Notes: generated by a model from the sequence alone, not told the origin. Positions 8,127-15,489 are shown, numbered from the stretch's first letter. The stretch: 24,731 bases of DNA from an uncultured Oscillospiraceae bacterium (GCA_910587835.1 CAJUNQ010000071.1:1-24731); one strand, 5' to 3'. Numbers and translations: made by a program.

Positions 8127-8205
8127 CTCGGCCCGCTGCCGCCAGCACTGGCTGTGCCTTTGAGTTGGCTCCGCCAACTCAGCGCCCCGCGAGCTGGGTC
8201 CAGCG

Positions 8206-9027
8206 TCACGCTGGGTCGTTTTCGATGATGGTGTGGGGGTCCAGGTAGGCGGAGTCGCGGCGGACCTCCAGGTGGAGGTGGGGCTTGTCAGCAGACTCCT
8301 CGGGCACCGCTGTTACTGTGCCGATGGCCTGGCCGATGGTCACCACGTCGCCGGGCTCTACCAGGAAGTTCTCGCCCAGTCCACAGTAATAGAACTGGTA
8401 GTCGCCGTGCTCAATCACCAGCACATTGCCCAGCATACTGTCGGTGTAGGCCTCTTTTACCATGCCGTTGCCGCAGGCCAGCACCTGCTCGCCGCTCTCC
8501 GCCGCCAGGTCGGTACCGGTGTGCACCCGCCAGTCGCGCATGGTGGCAGAGTACATGGGCGCGCCGGAGCTGTAGGCCTTGGCAACCTCTTTGGAGCTGA
8601 CCGGGTAAATCAGCTCGCCGCTGATTTCATAAAGAGGCGCGTTGGCAGGCACCTGGGGCTCCTCCTGGACCTCCTCCTGGGGCTCCTCTGCCACGGCCTG
8701 GGGCGCGGCGCTGGGAGCCGGCGTGGGGGCCGCGGGCTTGGGGGTGGCCGCGGGAGCCGGTGTGGCTGTGGCCCTGGGCCGGACCTGCGAGGCTGCTCCG
8801 CCGACCTGGGGCCGGGCGCTGGGCGTTGGGCTGCGGGGGGCCTCCGGGTCGTCGCTGACACGGCTGGCGGTCTGGCTGGTCTCCCCTACGGCCTCCATAT
8901 AGCCCTGCACCGCGTCGAAGGTGCTCCAGGCCGCTACGCCTACCGCTACCAGGCACACCGCCAGGGCCAGATAAAACCCGTTGCGCCGGGCCTTGCCCTC
9001 TGAAAAGCGCTTTCCGTTCATGTTCAT
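8206..9027 (-). CDS. spoIIQ: M23 (LytM) membrane peptidase-like protein, probable SpoIIQ
   Basis: This 273-residue protein has one N-terminal membrane helix (about 17-36), a long Ala/Pro/Gln-rich linker (about 55-125) and a C-terminal LytM/M23 domain. Zinc ligands are present: His169 and Asp173 in HTGTDLA, and His252 in HLHLEV. SpoIIQ is the forespore membrane protein that, with SpoIIIAH, bridges the two membranes around the engulfed spore. In Bacillus it has lost zinc ligands, while in several clostridia they are kept, as here. GGAAGG five bases before the ATG at 9027 fixes the start; an upstream in-frame ATG has no such site. A sigma-F-like promoter lies at 9094-9124, which supports the sporulation role. 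The stop codon overlaps a small CCAGCGT/ACGCTGG hairpin. A general cell-wall endopeptidase is the alternative. Confidence 0.8.
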   Translation of the reverse strand: MNMNGKRFSEGKARRNGFYLALAVCLVAVGVAAWSTFDAVQGYMEAVGETSQTASRVSDDPEAPRSPTPSARPQVGGAASQVRPRATATPAPAATPKPAAPTPAPSAAPQAVAEEPQEEVQEEPQVPANAPLYEISGELIYPVSSKEVAKAYSSGAPMYSATMRDWRVHTGTDLAAESGEQVLACGNGMVKEAYTDSMLGNVLVIEHGDYQFYYCGLGENFLVEPGDVVTIGQAIGTVTAVPEESADKPHLHLEVRRDSAYLDPHTIIENDPA

Positions 9028-9093
9028 AGTTACCTTCCTTTCAGGCCGGTCCGCAGGGCTGCGGGCTGGCTGTATACTTTTTTCATGCACTGA

Positions 9094-9124
9094 TATTCTG
9101 GCCGGAAAGCCTTGGCATTATGCA
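9094..9124 (-). promoter_or_regulatory. Sigma-F-type promoter of spoIIQ
   Basis: On the minus strand TGCATA (9119-9124) is followed after 15 bases by GGCCAGAATA (9094-9103). The known Bacillus sigma-F consensus is roughly WGCATA, 14-16 bases, GGnnAnAnT, which this matches closely. The start point would be about 60 bases before the spoIIQ ATG. Confidence 0.65.
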
Positions 9125-9133
9125 GCCGCTATT

Positions 9134-9151
9134 TAGGGCTTGTTTGAAAAA
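9134..9151 (+). repeat. Dispersed 18-bp repeat, copy 2
   Basis: TAGGGCTTGTTTGAAAAA, identical to 22414-22431 and to the reverse complement of 122-139. It lies just upstream of the spoIIQ promoter. Confidence 0.7.
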
Positions 9152-9164
9152 ACGCAAAAAGAAA

Positions 9165-9184
9165 AGAGCCGGCGAACCGGCTCT
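9165..9184 (-). terminator. Hairpin with U-rich minus-strand tail
   Basis: A perfect 8-bp stem AGAGCCGG/CCGGCTCT with loop CGAA is followed on the minus strand by TTTCTTTTTGCGTTTTTT. It looks like a rho-independent terminator, yet no recognised minus-strand gene ends into it. Confidence 0.5.
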
Positions 9185-9224
9185 CTCCTTTGTACTTGAG
9201 GGGTATTATTGAGGAGGGTAGAAC

Positions 9225-9257
9225 ATGTATCTCAAGAAAAGGTTGGTCCATTTCTGA
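9225..9257 (+). CDS. Possible ten-residue peptide MYLKKRLVHF
   Basis: GAGGAGGG at 9211-9218 stands six bases before ATG, followed by ten codons and TGA. The peptide is short and basic. No promoter of normal strength was found for it. It may be a leader peptide or a coincidence; the ribosome-binding site is the only support. Confidence 0.25.
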   Translation: MYLKKRLVHF

Positions 9258-9533
9258 GTACGGGTATATTATACTCCGGTTGGGCCCGGCAGTTGTTACG
9301 CCGCTGTGAATAAATGGGAAACAAATTCCGGCTTTCCTGTGAAGAATTTTCCGGGGCTTTCAGGGGGGAAGTTGGCTGTGTGGGCTCAAAGGCTTCTGCT
9401 CTGGGAACCTGCCAGAGAGGTGGGGGGGCGCTGGACTCCTGTTTTCGCGGGGTGGGCTTGTGTGGGGAGAGAGGCTGTGGGTCGCGGTTTGGGTTTTTGT
9501 CGGGAAATGTTTTAAAAATATTTTTTCATTTTT

Positions 9534-9574
9534 CAAACATCTGTTTTGCAATTTGCCGGAGTCTATGCTATAAT
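9534..9574 (+). promoter_or_regulatory. lexA promoter with overlapping LexA operator
   Basis: -35 TTGCAA (9546-9551), a 17-base spacer and -10 TATAAT (9569-9574). CAAACATCTGTTTTG at 9534-9548 contains AAACA-TC-TGTTT, a palindrome resembling the Firmicute LexA box CGAAC-N4-GTTCG, and overlaps the -35. Autorepression by LexA is inferred. Confidence 0.7.
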
Positions 9575-9647
9575 GTGTGGTGACAGAGGAAGAATACCCG
9601 CCAGCCGCGGGTTCATGATAAAAGACTTGCCTGGAAGGAGGCTTTTC

Positions 9648-10229
9648 ATGCAGGGCTTGACTGCCAGCCAGCAAAAGGTTTTAGACTACATCAAGGAGGC
9701 CGCTCCCTCTGGCATTCCCCCCACGGTGCGGGAGATTTGCGCCGCCACCGGGCTGCGCTCCACCTCCACGGTGCACGCCCACCTGAAGACCCTGGAGCGC
9801 ATGGGCTATATCAGCCGGGGGGCGGGGCTGAACCGCAGCATTCGGATTGAGGGGGCCATGCCCACAGCCCAGGTGCCTATTCTGGGCCGGGTGACTGCCG
9901 GGACGCCTATTCTGGCGGTGGAGGACATTGAGGGGTACATCCCCTTCCCCCACCGGGACGACCGGGAGCTGTTTGCCCTGCATGTGATGGGGCTGAGTAT
10001 GCGGGACGCGGGGATTCTGGACGGGGACTATGTGATTGCCGAGAAGACCCCCACGGCCGACGATGGGGAGATTGTGGTGGCCATGATTGAGGACGAGGCC
10101 ACGGTGAAGCGTTTGTATCGGGAGGCGGACTGCATTCGCTTGCAGCCGGAGAACCCGGACTTTGAGCCCATCTACTCTGACCAGGTTTATGTGCTGGGCC
10201 GGGTGGTGGCTGTGGTGCGCTATTACTGA
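9648..10229 (+). CDS. lexA: LexA repressor, SOS regulator
   Basis: This 193-residue LexA has an N-terminal winged-helix DNA-binding domain (about 1-65, with the SSTVHAHLKTL-type recognition region) and a C-terminal S24 self-cleavage domain. The cleavage site Ala84-Gly85 (VTAGTP), nucleophile Ser117 (GLSMRDAG) and general base Lys154 (ATVKRLY) are all present, so RecA-stimulated autocleavage should work. GGAAGGAGG ends six bases before the ATG at 9648, which excludes longer in-frame starts. A strong promoter with a LexA-box-like palindrome lies upstream. The last seven bases overlap the end of the convergent flavodoxin gene. Confidence 0.97.
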   Translation: MQGLTASQQKVLDYIKEAAPSGIPPTVREICAATGLRSTSTVHAHLKTLERMGYISRGAGLNRSIRIEGAMPTAQVPILGRVTAGTPILAVEDIEGYIPFPHRDDRELFALHVMGLSMRDAGILDGDYVIAEKTPTADDGEIVVAMIEDEATVKRLYREADCIRLQPENPDFEPIYSDQVYVLGRVVAVVRYY

Positions 10230-10750
10230 GCCTCCCCTTTCAGGTAGGCTTCCAGGGGGGCCAGGCTCTCCCGGCTGGTTTTGTCAAAGGACTGCTGCAC
10301 ATTTTGCAGCATCACCTTCTCTTTGGAGGTGTCGGCGTGGGCCTTCAGCATTTTGCGGAACACTGCCATGAGCAGCTTGTCCAGGGGGCTCATGGCGGCA
10401 TAGTTCAGCCCGCCCTGCAGGTAGAAGGGGCGGAGGAATTTCAACTCCTCGGGCTGAAAATTCTCCCGTTCCAGCCGCCGCACGTCCGAAGCGTCCGGGG
10501 GCATGGCCCCGGTGAAGAATACGGCGGCCCGCTTGCCCCTTAACCGGGGCAATTGTTTTTTGAACCAGCCCAGCCGCCGGATTCTGCCCACATAGCAGCC
10601 GCCGCCAAAGGCCACGGCCTGGTAGGCGGTCAGGTCTACGGTGTTGCGCTGGGCAAACTCCACGCAGTCGCAGGCCAGGTCCTCTTGAAGCCAGCGGGCG
10701 TATTTCTCGGTAAAGCCGGTTTTTGAGCTGTAGATGATCAGGGTTTTCAT
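10223..10750 (-). CDS. Flavodoxin-domain protein
   Basis: This 175-residue protein begins MKTLIIYSSKTGFTEKYA, the flavodoxin FMN-phosphate loop (S-K-T-G-F-T), and contains the GGGCYVGRI segment typical of the protoporphyrinogen-oxidase-like flavodoxin_5 group. It should bind FMN and act as an electron carrier or small reductase in the cytoplasm. The start is set by GGAGG seven to eight bases before the ATG. Its ATG overlaps the TGA of the upstream TetR gene by four bases (ATGA), so the regulator and the flavodoxin are translationally coupled. The stop overlaps the lexA stop region from the other strand by seven bases, with no terminator between them. Confidence 0.88.
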   Translation of the reverse strand: MKTLIIYSSKTGFTEKYARWLQEDLACDCVEFAQRNTVDLTAYQAVAFGGGCYVGRIRRLGWFKKQLPRLRGKRAAVFFTGAMPPDASDVRRLERENFQPEELKFLRPFYLQGGLNYAAMSPLDKLLMAVFRKMLKAHADTSKEKVMLQNVQQSFDKTSRESLAPLEAYLKGEAQ

Positions 10751-11370
10751 GGATTTTCCTCCCTTTGGTTGGTTGACGGGGCTGCGTGGGCTGTGTAAAA
10801 CCACTGGATATGGGCGGCCAGCAGGGGCTTGGCCTGCTGCCAGTCCTGGTGCTGGGCCATAATGAGAAAGACCCCGCCGTAAAACGCCAGGGCCAGGGCC
10901 TCAGGGTCCTGGCGGGGCATGGCGCCTGCCTCCATCAGCCCGGCGAAGACCGCTGCCTGCACCTGCATGGGGTATTGGCAGAACAGCCGCCGGTACAGCT
11001 CCGCCGACCGGGGGTCCTCATACTGGCTTAGGGCGAGCAGCTGCCGGAAGCGGCCGCAGTAGGGGTCTTCATAGAACCAGGCGAACACCTCCAGCACCCG
11101 CTCTGTCAGGCTGGCGCCGGTGAGGAGAAAGGCCTGGGGCTCCTCGCCGGGGGCAAAGGGCAGGGACCGGCTGCGGTAGTAGTCTTCCGCTTTGGCCCAG
11201 CAAATATCCACAATGGCGTCAAAAATCTCCCGTTTGCTTTTGAAATGGCTGTAGAGGGAGCTCTCCCGCACGCCTACGGCCCGGGCGATGTCCCGGACAG
11301 AGACAGCGGCATAGCCCTGGCGGGAGAACAGATTCAGGGCCTCCCAGATGATTTTTTCTTTGGTATCCAC
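10747..11370 (-). CDS. TetR-family transcriptional regulator
   Basis: This 207-residue regulator has an N-terminal TetR helix-turn-helix (about 5-50; FSRQGYAAVSVRDIARAVGV then SSLYSHFKSKREIF) and a larger ligand-binding helical domain. It starts with GTG behind AGGAGGT. It is the first gene of a two-gene operon with the flavodoxin, so it likely controls the flavodoxin and itself. The promoter has a near-palindrome between -35 and -10, fitting autorepression. The ligand is unknown. Confidence 0.92.
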   Translation of the reverse strand: MDTKEKIIWEALNLFSRQGYAAVSVRDIARAVGVRESSLYSHFKSKREIFDAIVDICWAKAEDYYRSRSLPFAPGEEPQAFLLTGASLTERVLEVFAWFYEDPYCGRFRQLLALSQYEDPRSAELYRRLFCQYPMQVQAAVFAGLMEAGAMPRQDPEALALAFYGGVFLIMAQHQDWQQAKPLLAAHIQWFYTAHAAPSTNQREENP

Positions 11371-11403
11371 AGGACCTCCTTGCGAACAGTTGATTGTTTT
11401 TAT

Positions 11404-11432
11404 ATTGTACTATCGATCGTTCGGTTTGTCAA
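11404..11432 (-). promoter_or_regulatory. Promoter of the TetR-flavodoxin operon with putative operator
   Basis: Minus strand: -35 TTGACA (11427-11432), a 17-base spacer, -10 TACAAT (11404-11409). The spacer carries CGAACGATCG, a near-palindrome like many TetR operators. Repressor binding here would block polymerase. The promoter is strong by sequence. Confidence 0.75.
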
Positions 11433-11549
11433 GGGAGGAGGGGGGGATTGATACAAAAATACATTTATGAGGAGGGCCTGGGGCGGGAGAAGTGCGCTGC
11501 TTTTTTGTGGCTGCGGCGGGCGGCGCAGCCGGCCAAAGGGATGAACGGG

Positions 11550-11591
11550 AAAAGCCCCATGCTGCTGCTTTTGCAGAGGCATGGGGCTTTT
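11550..11591 (-). terminator. Terminator of the lipoprotein gene
   Basis: The stem AAAAGCCCCATGC (11550-11562) pairs with GCATGGGGCTTTT (11579-11591); the inner CTGC/GCAG extends it. It lies 18 bases beyond the lipoprotein stop. Confidence 0.85.
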
Positions 11592-11609
11592 GGTTGGGTG
11601 GTGGGGCGG

Positions 11610-12485
11610 CTACCGCAGGGGGAAGGTCTGGGTGCTGCCGTCGTCGTTGGTGTAGACCATGTAGGGCTTGCCTGCAATCAGCTGGTCGGCCAGCTCCTGG
11701 TGCTTTTCTTCGTCTCCCTCGCCGCCGTCTATGTACAGCTGGACCCAGAAGGTTCCAGAGGCCAGCTCGGTTTGCAGGGTGTAGCCTGTATAAGCTTCTT
11801 CGAGAGGGGCGCCGTCTCCGGTGAAAAAGGCGAACTTGCTGGGAAAGTCGGGGATGTCGATCTGGCCGGTCTCCCGGTTATAATTGTCGCAGAACCAGCT
11901 GATGCCAAAGGTCAGGCCGAAATTGTCCTCGCCATAGGTACCCCGGCCCAGGCTGACCACGCAGCAGCGGCCGTCCAGAAAGTCAAAGCCAATCTCCGCC
12001 AGCTCCTCATCGGTCATGGGCTCTCCCCAGTCGGTGAACAGCTTGTTGGCGTAGGCGCCGTCCTGGTTGCGGGGGGCTTCGTAGTCTGACACCCGCAGCG
12101 CCAGCTGGTCGACGGAATAGGCGTCGCTCATTTCATAGGAAATGGCCATGGTCCAGCCAGGGTTCAGGTCTCCGTAGCCGGAAAACAGCTCGTCCAGCTG
12201 GTTGCCCTCCTTATCGCAAAAGCTCATGCCAATGTCCCGGTATGGGCCGTGGAACGCCACTGCCAGCACATTGTCATGGGCATAGGCCAGCCGCACCTCT
12301 CCCTGGTCCAGGGTCAGCTCCTAGGCCTCTGGCTGCTGCTCCTGGCCGGAGGCCTGACTGCTGGAAACAGCGCTTTCGCTGCCAGCGCTGCTGGCTCCCT
12401 CCGGCTTGCTCCCGCTCTCGCTGCCGCAGGCTGTCAGCGAAAACAGCAGGCAGCAGCTGAGCAGGGCGCAGATCCATCTTTTCAT
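11610..12485 (-). pseudogene. Lipoprotein gene interrupted by an in-frame amber codon
   Basis: From ATG 12485 (AGGAG well placed) the frame encodes a lipoprotein signal peptide ending LTAC (Cys20), a Ser/Gly/Glu-rich linker and then TAG at 12321-12323 as codon 55. The same frame continues directly as ELTLDQGEVRLAYAH and stays open to a final TAG at 11610, for about 291 codons in all. The downstream 230 residues look like a folded extracellular domain rich in Asp/Gly/Tyr/Trp; I do not recognise it. A point mutation of GAG, CAG or AAG would produce the TAG. Restart at the internal GTG (12296) would give a protein without export signal. TAG is an ordinary stop in several neighbours, so recoding is unlikely. 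A sequencing error or recent pseudogene is most likely. Confidence 0.8.
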
Positions 12486-12522
12486 AGCTTCTCCTTCCTT
12501 TCTTCCATCTTTCATGAGGGAC

Positions 12523-12570
12523 AAAAAAACTGGGGCGTTCCTCATCACGCAGAAAAAGGAACTCCCCAGT
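12523..12570 (-). terminator. Terminator hairpin after the GNAT gene, also at the start of the lipoprotein leader
   Basis: A 14-bp stem with one mismatch (12529-12542 with 12557-12570) is followed on the minus strand by seven T. It can end the upstream nucleosidase-GNAT transcript. A promoter at 12576-12604 would start RNA almost exactly at the first base of this stem. Confidence 0.85.
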
Positions 12571-12575
12571 GGTTT

Positions 12576-12604
12576 AGTATACCACGATTTGACAGGCTTG
12601 TCAA
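12576..12604 (-). promoter_or_regulatory. Promoter of the lipoprotein gene
   Basis: Minus strand: -35 TTGACA (12599-12604), a 17-base spacer, -10 TATACT (12576-12581). The -35 overlaps the stop codon of the GNAT gene. The start point falls near 12569, at the base of a strong terminator hairpin. Confidence 0.7.
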
Positions 12605-13299
12605 CTGAGCCAGCAGACCGGCCGTTCGCTGAAGGAATAGCCCAGGGCCTGGTACATGGCCAGGGACTCCGGGTCGTCTACCGGGATGTGGACAAAGGGG
12701 GCGAAGCAGCGCTGGAGGCACCAGGCGGTTGCCCGGGCGGCCAGCTGCTGCTCTAAGCCCTGGCCGGCAAGCTCTGGCAGCACCGTGAGATACCCCAGGC
12801 CGCCCTCGGGGTACAGGCCTGCCAGGCCCAGCAGCCGCTGGCCCTCCCACAGGCCCTGAAGGGCCCCGGCCCGCAGCCGCTCTTCCAGCTCCCCCTCCTC
12901 AAAGGCCTGGGGGAAGGCCTGCTGAATCACCGGCCCCTGGCTGGGGTCCAGCAGGGTAAAGGCCCCCTCCGCCTCTGGGGGCTGGGGGTTCAGCCAGGCC
13001 CCGGCCCAGCACTGCATCATGCCGGAAAAGCCCAGCATATCCATTACCAGCCGGGCGGTGGCCTCGTGGTGCACTGCCGCCTGTAAGGGCCGGACAATGC
13101 CCCCGCAGAGGGCCTCGCCGGCCTGGACATCCTCCGCCGCCAGCAGATATGCCCCGCTTTTTGCCACATACACCAGGGCTCCGTCCTCCCGCACAGCGGC
13201 CACCGAGCCGTCCCCCCGGCGCAGGGCCTCCAGCATGTCCATGTGTAAGATCGGGTCTCTGCCCAGATAGGAGCAGGCCCTCTGTTCCAGCTCCCGCAC
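12601..13299 (-). CDS. GNAT-family N-acetyltransferase
   Basis: This 232-residue protein has a C-terminal GNAT fold. The acetyl-CoA loop resembles R/Q-G-x-G (ELAGQGLEQQLAARA), followed by VDDPESLAMYQALGYSF, the usual strand and helix after it. The N-terminal 120 residues are less conserved and may be a second, degenerate acetyltransferase-like half. The start is GTG at 13299, with no clear ribosome-binding site and only eight bases after the nucleosidase stop, so translation is probably coupled. The acceptor is not predictable. Confidence 0.82.
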   Translation of the reverse strand: MRELEQRACSYLGRDPILHMDMLEALRRGDGSVAAVREDGALVYVAKSGAYLLAAEDVQAGEALCGGIVRPLQAAVHHEATARLVMDMLGFSGMMQCWAGAWLNPQPPEAEGAFTLLDPSQGPVIQQAFPQAFEEGELEERLRAGALQGLWEGQRLLGLAGLYPEGGLGYLTVLPELAGQGLEQQLAARATAWCLQRCFAPFVHIPVDDPESLAMYQALGYSFSERPVCWLS

Positions 13300-13307
13300 C
13301 GGACCGG

Positions 13308-14021
13308 TTACAGCCGGGGCAGGGCCTTGGCCAGCAGCCGGGCGGACTTCTCTGCGCAGGCCTGGACAAAGGCGGGAAAGTCGGCGGGGGAATCGTCGTT
13401 GGCGTTGTCGCTGACGGCCCGGAGGATGGCAAAGGGCACGCTGTTCATATAGCAGGCCTGGGCAATGCTGGCCCCCTCCATCTCTACGGCTTTGGCCCCG
13501 AACTGCCGGCGGAGCTGCCGGCCCTTGGCCGGGTCGGCCACAAAGCTGTCGCCGGTGGCAATGACCCCCAGATGGGCCCCGCCATAAATCTGGCGGGCCT
13601 CTTCCAGCAGCAGGGCGGAGGCGGCCTGGTCGCTGTTCAGCATGACAAAGCTCTCCTCCCCCTCGCCCCGGCAGATGGTGAGCTGGCTTTGGGGCTCGCC
13701 CAGGGGGGTGGTGTCAAAGTCGTGCTGCACGCACTGGCTGGCCACCACCAGGTCGCCAATGCCAACGTCCATGCCGCCGGCCACCCCCACGTTGATAACA
13801 AGCCGGGGGGCGTATTGGGTGATCATCACCTGGGCGCATACGGCGGAGTTCACCTTGCCCGCGCCGCATTTTGCCACCACGCAGTCCACGCCGCCCAGCA
13901 GGCCGCGGTGGAACACCAGCCCGGCGGTCTCCTGAGTGCGGTCGTTTTCCATTTGGGCGATCAGGCCCTTGACCTCCACTGTCATGGCGCCGATGACGCC
14001 GATGGGGCCTTTGTTCTCCAT
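13308..14021 (-). CDS. mtnN: 5'-methylthioadenosine/S-adenosylhomocysteine nucleosidase
   Basis: This 237-residue enzyme hydrolyses 5'-methylthioadenosine and S-adenosylhomocysteine to adenine and the thioribose product, recycling SAM by-products and feeding autoinducer-2 or methionine salvage. The family signature IGAM-x-x-E (Glu16), the VEMEGASIAQ segment (Glu182) and the catalytic Asp205 in AVSDNAND are all present, and the length is normal. GGAGG lies about ten bases before the ATG. The GNAT gene follows in the same operon. A GC-rich stem (CCGGTCT/AGACCGG) is present in the upstream gap of about 100 bases. Confidence 0.94.
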   Translation of the reverse strand: MENKGPIGVIGAMTVEVKGLIAQMENDRTQETAGLVFHRGLLGGVDCVVAKCGAGKVNSAVCAQVMITQYAPRLVINVGVAGGMDVGIGDLVVASQCVQHDFDTTPLGEPQSQLTICRGEGEESFVMLNSDQAASALLLEEARQIYGGAHLGVIATGDSFVADPAKGRQLRRQFGAKAVEMEGASIAQACYMNSVPFAILRAVSDNANDDSPADFPAFVQACAEKSARLLAKALPRL

Positions 14022-14124
14022 ATATTCTGTTCCTCCCTTATTGTTTTTGCTCCGCCGGTCTGGGCAGACCGGGCAGGGGGTGCGCTGGCTTCTCTGTTTT
14101 TAAACAGGCGTTGTTTTAACTGGG

Positions 14125-15408
14125 TTATTGTTTCCGGGTCTTCTCAGTGATGAACCGGGTGAAGTCCTCAAACTCGCCTTGGGTGAAGCCGTATTGGTCT
14201 ACCATGTAGGCGTTGTCGGGGCCATAGTAGAGGTAGACATATTGGCCCCGGCGGCGCACGGTGGTGATTTGGAAATAGGGGATGATGCTGGCGGACTGGA
14301 CGCCGGACACCCGGAAGGCCTCGGGGTAGAAGGTGTAGTGGGCGGTTTGGGACTGGCCGCGGCCATAGACCTTACGCTGGATTTTTTCTACCGCGGCGGG
14401 CATGGCAATGATTTTATAGGCATAGTACACGGTTACGCCGGCGGCAAGCAGCTTCATCCACCACTCGGTGTGGGCCAGGAAGGCGGTGCACAGCATGATG
14501 AGGCACATGGCGGCTCCAAAGCTCAGCTCCCCTATATTTTTGACATAGGCCTGGTAGAAGCTGAAGTGGTGGATCGCCTCTTTGGTGCAGTCGGTGTCGT
14601 TTTGGAACAGGGCCTCGCCCTGGACCTCGTTGGGGTCGTGGTCTCTGTGGTAGGCGGACAGCTGCTCGGCCAGCTTGGCCTTCTGCTTTTTGTCCCGCCG
14701 GGACTTGACGGGCAGGTAGATGAGGGGAACGCCCACTGCCAGCAGCAGCAGGCCCAGCAGCACCAGGCTGCCGGTGAGGCTGGCCGGGTCGGCCTGGGGC
14801 TTTTCTGTGACCCGGGTGAAGCGGATGGAGCTGACCAGCTCCTCCATCAGCTGCTCCTGTTGGGGAGTGATCTCCTGGTCGCCGCCGTAAATGTCAATAT
14901 TGACCGCGTAGCCGTTGACAATGGTGCCGTACAGCATTTCGTGCATGGGCTCCTCTCCGGCCATGTCCAGCCGCACCCGGTAAAAGGGCCGGTCTCCCAC
15001 CGGGAACCAGTCCTTGGTCACGGTCAGGTCCTCGTTGTTGGACTCCGCCAGGTCCGCCAGCACCTGCTCCAGCTCCTCGGGGGTGAGAAGGGCCAGGTCG
15101 TAGACCCGCTGGCTGTAGTCGCTCTGCCGCTGCATGACGGTGATATTGGTCTTTCCGTCCTCTGAGATAAAATTGGCCAGCACGCCCATATCCGCGTAGT
15201 CCTGCAGCTTGGCGGCAGCGTCGCCCACCCCGGCCAGAGCCCAGGCAGGGTCGTCCTCGGCCAGCTCGGGGCCCAGCTGGAGCATCCCCTGGGGGACCTC
15301 CAGGGTAAAGTCCTCCCCGCTCCAGGACTGGGCCAGGGCGGGCATGGCGCAGGCGGCCAGCAGGAAGGCGGCCAGCAGAAGGGCGGTGGGGGAAATGAGT
15401 TTTTTCAA
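14125..15408 (-). CDS. Exported/membrane protein with YcxB-like C-terminal domain
   Basis: This 427-residue protein starts at TTG (AAGGA a few bases upstream). A signal peptide (about 1-26, including LLAAC) precedes an extracytoplasmic domain of about 190 residues. One membrane helix (near 235-255), a cytoplasmic charged segment, two more helices (about 305-345) and a C-terminal YcxB-like domain follow (YTFYPEAFRVS then YFQITTVRRRGQYVYLYY). The function of YcxB proteins is not established. Combining it with an exported domain suggests a membrane sensor or envelope protein. It has its own promoter and is followed by mtnN about 100 bases downstream. Confidence 0.75.
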   Translation of the reverse strand: MKKLISPTALLLAAFLLAACAMPALAQSWSGEDFTLEVPQGMLQLGPELAEDDPAWALAGVGDAAAKLQDYADMGVLANFISEDGKTNITVMQRQSDYSQRVYDLALLTPEELEQVLADLAESNNEDLTVTKDWFPVGDRPFYRVRLDMAGEEPMHEMLYGTIVNGYAVNIDIYGGDQEITPQQEQLMEELVSSIRFTRVTEKPQADPASLTGSLVLLGLLLLAVGVPLIYLPVKSRRDKKQKAKLAEQLSAYHRDHDPNEVQGEALFQNDTDCTKEAIHHFSFYQAYVKNIGELSFGAAMCLIMLCTAFLAHTEWWMKLLAAGVTVYYAYKIIAMPAAVEKIQRKVYGRGQSQTAHYTFYPEAFRVSGVQSASIIPYFQITTVRRRGQYVYLYYGPDNAYMVDQYGFTQGEFEDFTRFITEKTRKQ

Positions 15409-15461
15409 GGGTTTGTCCTTCTTTCTGTGTTGCCCTGCGGGGCAGGGCGGGCTTTTTATAC

Positions 15462-15489
15462 ATTATATCATAACCGGGGATGATGTCAA
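15462..15489 (-). promoter_or_regulatory. Promoter of the YcxB-like gene
   Basis: Minus strand: -35 TTGACA (15484-15489), a 16-base spacer, -10 TATAAT (15462-15467). Its leader contains a seven-bp GC-rich hairpin. Confidence 0.7.

Larger units (their letters stand above)
7560..8205. other. Gene-poor region with terminators and degenerate repeats
   Basis: No sizeable gene is convincing here. The stretch holds two strong hairpins (7729-7769, 7874-7928), a 29-codon frame between them, three degenerate repeats (8022-8126) and a perfect stem GAGTTGGC/GCCAACTC (8162-8180). Several frames of 60-120 codons overlap one another without ribosome-binding sites and were not accepted. Confidence 0.6.
9028..9647. 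other. Divergent spoIIQ-lexA intergenic region
   Basis: The 620 bases contain the spoIIQ promoter, one copy of the dispersed 18-bp motif, a hairpin (9165-9184), a ten-codon frame with an excellent ribosome-binding site (9225-9257) and the lexA promoter with operator. The stretch 9300-9530 shows no gene or clear signal. Confidence 0.6.

Noticed and set aside
12321..12323. Amber codon as pyrrolysine or programmed readthrough
   Set aside because: TAG also ends this same gene and several neighbours (dehydrogenase, acyltransferase, 51-residue gene, CD3324-family gene), so it is a normal stop here; no recoding signal was seen.
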